From Rhodamnia argentea (lineage: Eukaryota > Streptophyta > Magnoliopsida > Myrtales > Myrtaceae): a DNA stretch of 64,000 nt. A program made the position numbers and the translations under genes. Shown one piece after another: positions 57,701-64,000 of this stretch. Each line of letters begins with the position of its first letter. Positions within the stretch are counted from its first letter, which is position 1. Location of the stretch: positions 23,607,826 to 23,671,825 of the forward strand of contig NC_063150.1 of assembly GCF_020921035.1 (NCBI RefSeq), written 5' to 3'. Under the pieces are notes generated by a model that worked only from the letters and a program-made list of their open reading frames with translations, ran no database searches and was not told the DNA's origin.

Positions 57701-60700
57701 TCACTGGAGCAGCTCTCTCGGACTCTCACTTGCTTATCATGGAATGAAACCGACATGTTTTTCTGTCATTAGGGAGTATGAATTAGACTCCAACAAATTA
57801 GACTATTGGCATATATAAAATGCAATTAGAGATTTGGCTATGAAGACAGAGTGGAAGATTGACCTCCCCGGAATTTTAAGATATACAATGTACAAGATTT
57901 ATCTACACATGGGGGAGAAATTGATTATGCTGTGCAAAAACATGACAGACCTGAGGATCTATGCGACAATTACTGTAAGAGAACTCGACTGAGGATAACG
58001 GGAATCATCTTTTGGGTCATCATGACCTTTTTTCACAAGAGAGATCTCACGAGAAACAATATCTAAAAGTGGGTCCAAAGCACGTGGAGATTGCCAAACA
58101 AGATAAGTAAGATTTTGAGCCATAATCTTGTAGACAACGACTTAGGATTTCAGTCGAGGGGTCACTTTACCATTGTCAGACGGTGGATTCTTCCTTGCTT
58201 TGTCCCACACATCATGCTTTCCATAAAGTGGTTAGGACTGTGTATTAGGGGGAGAAACTATAATTAACACGTTCGAGTCATTGTCAGAGGGGCATACCTA
58301 ACGAGAAAAATCTCGCCCTTGGTTTCTTGCTGGAGAAGAGATGGGGTTTAAGCATGTGGAACAGAAGGAAGAGACAGCGAGAGTGGGGTCGACAATGACT
58401 CAGATAGTCTGTACGCGAGATGAGCGATACGAAATCAAATCGAAACTTGGGAAGTCCAATTTGAGAGTGCAATTTGTTAAATGAGCAAAGATGTTGCTTT
58501 TATAAGCTCATTGAAGCTCATGTTTATGCGACCCGAGACGATTTACATGTAATATGTGGAGGGTATGATCAAATATTGACTGGTTGTTGTCGGATTGAAA
58601 ACCCTCACTAGTCCAAACACGGTGTCGATGGTCGAATAAGTCTCTATAAACAGTCATCCAAATAGATTGCTCAACGATAAACGGTACCCGGCTTTAGGTT
58701 TCAATTCAAAACACCCAACTTATGATCTATCCCGGAGAATATCACTCTCAAGTTTGCTTGGACGTGCATGCTTTACAGTAGAGACTGGAGATTCTAAAAT
58801 TTGACTGAGACTTATCGAGGGTTTTTGAAACTTTAAAATGCCTTGGAGAAAAGAAAACCCATGTGCCCTCTTGAAGATCTTCAAATGGCTTCCATCATGT
58901 CTACATTATTGGAAATCATCCATGATTGGGTCGAAATTCAGACGCATCACGTCAGGGCTGGTCTGATGATGTTGGCGATGACTGATGAGCGACATACCTG
59001 ACAAGCTTGATACTGTTCTCATCATCATCATTTGGGGAAGAAACAGTCTAACATTCATTGGGTTTCTTCTCTCCTCGGGAATGGCTAGCTTTGTCGACGG
59101 TGGAGAACGCTCAGAGCAGACAGGTTTCTTTAAACTCTCACTGTTCGCCATGCACGAGGACAAAAAGATCGCAGGAGCATGCCGAATTTATATTCCGTCT
59201 GTACGTTTTTGCCTTGACCCACAATAAAAAAAGAAGAGGAGAGATTTAACGGGCATGGGTTTTTGCCGTTAACGATGAGCGGATTGGACACACATGACAT
59301 GAAAACTAATGCCAACATGCTTCTCGGGTGAAGATTTTAAGAATCATGTCTATATCATAAGGGTTGCCTTTTTCACCGTTTTGTGTCTTTATTGGGAAAT
59401 GCGGGTTACTATCGTCCTGCATTATTAGTTTAGATTAGATTTTTTGGCAGCAACCTATGAGCTAGAGGGTAATTTCATGATTATAGAGCATTACTAGGAT
59501 TATCATAATTAATACCATGAGAGGGGCTAAAAAAGTGAGATCGTTGGATGGGTTAATCGCATTACGAGGCATCACATTGCTCTTTTTTCGGGAATAATGC
59601 CTTTCGCAACGTGGTCTCGAAATTTTGTTGCAGGTTTAGGAAAATAAAGTTTCGTGACAATGCTCAACAGGATATTCCAAGAAAGCGAAGGAAACTTGAT
59701 TTTTCGCTTAATCTTCTTGCATTTCAAGCTCTTCTACTGTTTCTCGAGGGATTGATCGCTTCTTCTTCCCATTGTTGTTAAGTTCGTTTCGTTAATAAGT
59801 TACCGTGTAATAATATTTTGTACAGAAAGCTACAACACGATGAATTTGGGTACGACAGCACGAGGGAGCGGTCTAATTCACTCCAGTAGGAGAGTAACAA
59901 GAAAACCAAGAAGCAAAATGCTGACATGTTTACATAGTGACTACAATCGTGCCGACTCTTTACTTCTTGTACTTTGAAACCTTCCAACTTGCAATCTCAG
60001 ATTTTGAAACATTTCTTGTCCCCAAGTGAAGTTGCCCAACGAGAAGAAGACAAAGAGGGAGCAAGGAGCAATAGCTTGTCTCGCCATGGCTCAGAGAGCC
60101 TGTGCGGGACCAGCAGGCGGTAACCAATTGGCGAGTCCAATTTGCGCAGGCTTTGTTTGGTATCCTAGACATAAATTGGAGGAATGCATTTGAGTACAGT
60201 GACACAACTTGAAGGCTCAATAATTCAGCTGCACAAACCGAAAAGTAGCCATCATTAGGGCCTACTGCTGTCATGATTTCTGCACTTTCGTTTCTTTGTC
60301 GCAAGCAACTAAAAGTACAAGTCTTAAGTTAAAACATAGCATTCCACATCTGAGCCACGTAACAGATCAGGTTGAGCTGTGGGAAGACTGACGAACCAGT
60401 GGTTGAAAGAGATGATGAAGATGAAGGTCAGATGAAACCCTGGATGCCATCAAAGACACAAGTTGCCTACGGAAAACTATGTATGTAACCAACGATCTTT
60501 GACTTCATATCATATTTTCAGGCAAACTGTGAGCCACACTTGTGTTAGAACAGAGTACGTCGATAAAAAACAATGGATCTTATGCATTTTACTTCACAAA
60601 GAACCGATGATGGAAGACAACTCTTCATTAGACCCAACAAAGCTCCAAATATCATCTGGGTGTCAAATCTACTTATTCTGACAATGTTATTCATTGCAAT

Positions 60701-61548
60701 AAGGAGTAGGTAATAACGATCCAATCCTGTTAAACAGGACTCATTGCTGATTAGAACTAAGCTAGGATTAGCCATGCGTGCTACAGAATCAAACTTTCAT
60801 AACTGCCTAATCTCTCTACCCTTCCCAGTTCCTTCTTTTACCGAACGTCCAAGTCAAAATCAATCCCTAGTAATATCCTAAAAGTTACATCCAAGCATTT
60901 TTTGTACTAATCTGCATGGTGCAGGAAGTAATTTCTATTAACCAAAACTTCTGTTGTGACAACATGACAAATGTTTAGGATTGAAACACTTTCATATGAG
61001 AGAATTCAATGGTCCATTCCACGTTTGCACCATAATAGAAAAGCTAATGCATCAGATAGATAAAATACGAAAAAGGAAAGGCCTAAGAACTTTTAAAGGC
61101 ACTTTATTTGGGATATGCAGGAAGAGCTAGCTAAGAAATGCAATCTTTTGACATTGCCTCCGCAATCAGCACCATGAAGGCCGACCCTTCAACACATGCT
61201 CTAACCCTTAATCAGTGCTTCGCATTTAAAAACCCAGCTGAAGAAGTAGAAAACAATTTCAAATCTGCTTCGATCAGACAAATCAAAATTCTTAGTTGTA
61301 AAAGCTAGCATAAAATTATCTGAGTGAGTCATCATGCTTGTCAAAAAAAAAAAAAGGAGAACATTACCACATGTTCTAACCTTCGGCGCTCCCACTCAAA
61401 GCACAGCACACAATCAGACAACTACAGTATCAACTTCCAAAAGACAGTAAAAGAAAAGAAAAAGTTCGAGCTTGTATAAAGAGAGGAAGTATAACTCACA
61501 TGCAATTCTAAACATCATGATTGAAACAGGTAAGAATTACCCTGCTTT
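54791..61548. other. Long spacer, no supported gene
   Basis: Nearly 7 kb, AT-rich. ORFs at 55358-55564, 56570-56770, 58906-59227 and 59960-60304 were read on both strands; none shows a known domain or splice-supported extension. The 114-codon minus frame at 59960-60304 is the longest but has no family resemblance that I can name. 57410-57720 has an LTR-like texture without ends. 61340-61353 is an A tract. Confidence 0.45.
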
Positions 61549-61978
61549 TCAACTAGCAGGGCCCACAAGTACACCTTGAGAAGAACCTTCCTTCCTACCA
61601 CCATCATCCTTCATGTCACCATCGGACTTCCGTATCCTGATCTTGTATTTGGCTTCAAGATCAGCAATTTCCTTCTTCTTCTTTTCGAGGGCCTCATTCA
61701 ACCTTGCGATTACCTCCTCAAGTCCCTCTTTATTGCGCTGAACAGCAGGCAGAACCTCTTTGACGGTTCTCTCGACCAGCACACCCTCCGATCATCCGGT
61801 AGCACCGTCTTGAAGGGTCAAGAGGCTGGATAGCACTTATGACCAAAGAATGCTCACTCACCTCCATCTCTAGCTCTGTGATCTTCGAGTAGATTTGGTT
61901 AAGTTCATTCCTTAGGGAACCATATATAGTTGCAACTGCTTGCTCATTTGCCGGCTCACCTTCCGGTCTAGTGGCCAT
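61549..61978 (-). CDS. PFD2: Prefoldin subunit 2, with one apparent frame break
   Basis: Minus strand. The start MATRPEGEPANEQAVATIYG is at 61978, directly after an acceptor-like TTGCAG, so a 5'-UTR intron is likely. The first part gives LRNELNQIYSKITELEMEV, SEHSLVISAIQPLD and YRMIGG. A G run (CCC on + at 61784-61786) has one base too many and shifts the frame. The second part gives VLVERTVKEVLPAVQRNKE, EEVIARLNEALEKKKKEI and a C-terminus QGVLVGPAS. With one G removed the product is 142 residues, normal for PFD2 (beta-type prefoldin with two coiled-coil arms). Prefoldin delivers nascent actin and tubulin to the CCT chaperonin. High conservation on both sides of the shift points to a sequencing error. 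Confidence 0.88.
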
Positions 61979-64000
61979 ATTTCGCTGCAACAGAACAAAT
62001 CAGGAGATTGTGGTAAGAGGTCACATAGCGAAAATTTTCAGGTCTGATTAATCAATTTTAGAGGTACAAAAGAACATAGATAATGAGAAAGCAAACAGTT
62101 ACGGTGCCTTAGACTATTCATGTGGAAGAGTCAAGTGGAAAAGCAACACATGAGAAAGAGCCAAGTAAATAGTTCAACCTCAATCATTAGACAAAAATTC
62201 ACCAAATACAATCAGAAATTCACAAACATTAAATCAAGGAAAGTACAAACCAAATGATGAAGCTCTTCAAAATCAAAGCTTACTATGCTTCTAACATGCA
62301 AACCTATGATCCCTGTTTCAGCTTTCCGGTTTGGGATGAATAACACACGCTAAAAATTTGAAACCACAAAACCAATAAGGAATTCACAAACATTAAACCA
62401 AGGAAAGTTCAAACCGAATGAAGAAGCTCTCCACAATCGAAGCTTACTATACTTCCAATGGTCAATGCAACCATATAATCTCTGTTTCAGCTTTTTTGTT
62501 TGGCCAGTTAACACGTGCCACAATTTGAAACGCAATAGCAATATGCAGAACATTGGGGAAAAGTACTTGAGTACAACTATTGTGAAAGTAGTATCTACAT
62601 CGTAATCTTATAGGAAAAGAAACATCAATCTTACAAAAGGCATCACTTACTGATCGATCTGGATATCATCTCATAGGGAATGCTTTTGGAAAAAAAGTAA
62701 GGTACTATTATCATCTAATAGGAAGTATGTTCTATGACAAACAACGCGATCTCATGATGAGAAGAAAATGGCTGATGCTTATCCAAAAAGAAGAATAACA
62801 ACGGTAGTTTTCTATAGTAGGAAAAATATTAAGACACACACTCATGTTGTCCAGTAAAAAGAATACTATAAATAGCCTCAATTCGAGATGGAGGAAGAAA
62901 AGAGCAGAAGGAAGGATTGGAAATGCGCAACCAGTTTTCCTTTTTTGGTGAGAATATGCACAACTAGTTAAAACAAACAGGCATTCAGCTTGGTGATAGA
63001 AATGGCACACAAACTAATAGATCATCAATGCGTCTTCCAGAAAGTTTGGTTTTGGTGCCAGCAACACAGACAGGCGCATAAACATGATCAGCCACAATAA
63101 GCCATTATTGTCTGTTTATCCAAGAATCTCATTAACACAGTGGCATCATACAAGAATGACACGTAAACAGTACCAAAGGTTCAACCGGAAAGGTAAAGAT
63201 AGTAATCAAAGTTCTGGAGACCAAACAAAAATCCCATTTACCAACAGTATACAAGGAAAATAAAGATCAAGAATTGCCAAACAACCATCAACCTTGTTGG
63301 GGCTTGAAACTTCCAGTTTCCTGGTTCAGACTCAGATATACCTTCGACTCACGAAAAATTATTGCAAAGGAAGGTTTTGCAAGTGGCATTTTTAGCTCTT
63401 TCCGTGGATTTAAAAAAAAAAAAACAGAAGAAAAAGAAACAGAAAAGATAACAGTCACTGAAACCAGGCAATGCAACTGTCTCAGAACAGGTCAGGAGAG
63501 ACAGAGACCGCCTTAAGAATCAAAAAGAAGGAAAAAAAAAATCAGAAAAGTTAAGAGGGAAATCGAAGAACAACGAAAAAGCATCCGCTGCCAATTGTAA
63601 AAATTCGAAGGTTTCTATGGCTACATACTCGCGGCACACTGTTCCACTCATCATCCATCCAACATCAATCTCTTCGCAAACAGGCCGATCAAAACCACCT
63701 CAAAAGAATGATAAGTTTGTTTAGCTTTGTCGATGGTTATGGCGAGAATCTTCAACAATTTCTGGAATCCCACTCCCATTTAGCACAAAACCGCCATTAA
63801 CGTCATTATCCACGAACATGCCCCATCATTTAATTCTAGAAATCCATTCTTTTTTTTTTTCTCCACACACGCATGAACCACATCCACCGCCGACTTCAAA
63901 ATCCTAAACTGAAGTGCTGAAAAGATCGAGTGCTAAGATGTAAAATGGAAAACGTAACGACATCTACGCCTCACCTTCACTTCACTTGAGGACTCGCGAG
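61979..64000 (-). other. PFD2 upstream region, probable leader intron
   Basis: No other gene seen. A minus-strand acceptor at ~61988 and possible donor GAAG/GTGAGG near 63975 would make this a long 5'-UTR intron of PFD2. The duplicated phrase 'CAAACATTAAA(T/C)CAAGGAAAGT...GAAGCTCT' at 62220-62300 and 62385-62470 is a ~70-base local repeat. Confidence 0.35.

Noticed and set aside
59960-60304. 114-codon minus-strand ORF
   Set aside because: No recognisable domain, no splice partner and no conservation inside the window; cannot be supported as a gene.
1-64000. CRISPR arrays, tRNA genes, rRNA, phage-like or bacterial defence systems
   Set aside because: None seen: no regularly spaced direct repeats, no T-loop/acceptor pairs that I could fold, and no prokaryotic gene organisation.

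Overview
The window is nuclear DNA of a flowering plant, most likely a eudicot. Genes have GT-AG introns, the spacers are AT-rich and full of small DNA transposons, and the recognisable products are plant families: a PPR-DYW protein, an SMP-type LEA protein and an OVATE family protein. A woody rosid such as a member of Myrtales is a guess from repeat content only. I see no tRNA or rRNA genes, no CRISPR and no bacterial-type operon.

Left half (1-39 kb): a tandem segmental array on the minus strand. Each full unit carries a two-exon gene with a plant N-terminal domain that I recall as DUF7081, followed by a long C-terminal coiled coil. Copy A (15619-17784) and copy C (30898-33230) are open. Copy B (21931-24116) is a pseudogene with two nonsense codons and one frameshift. 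The window opens inside the leader of a fourth copy whose coding part lies off the left edge. All four leaders share a 5'-UTR intron. Between the genes lie decayed blocks that combine DUF7081-exon fragments with sequence otherwise found just downstream of a TSR2 (pre-rRNA processing) gene. The TSR2 gene itself (37728-38631) closes the array on the right, and a broken partial TSR2 lies at 27.4-27.7 kb. The spacers hold many short elements. Several have readable target-site duplications: four hAT-like (8 bp), one Mutator-like (9 bp) and one miniature LTR element (5 bp). Because the array is duplicated, two insertions can be compared with their empty sites in a neighbouring unit.

Right half (39-64 kb): a more ordinary gene region. 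It holds a PPR-DYW editing factor resembling LOI1/MEF11 (40195-42694, +), a glyoxalase/VOC-fold protein (43653-45087, +), an SMP-domain LEA protein (46360-47471, +), an OVATE family protein (53962-54790, +) and prefoldin subunit 2 (61549-61978, -). The last two contain single-base frame breaks at homopolymers, which look more like assembly errors than true decay. 47.5-54 kb and 55-61.5 kb are long spacers with no gene I can support.

Functional theme: the genes do not form a pathway. From memory, PFD2, an SMP-LEA gene, TSR2 and possibly a DUF7081-type gene are neighbours in Arabidopsis (At3g22480 to about At3g22520), so the region is probably an ancestral gene block, in which the DUF7081-type gene has been amplified and other genes interleaved.
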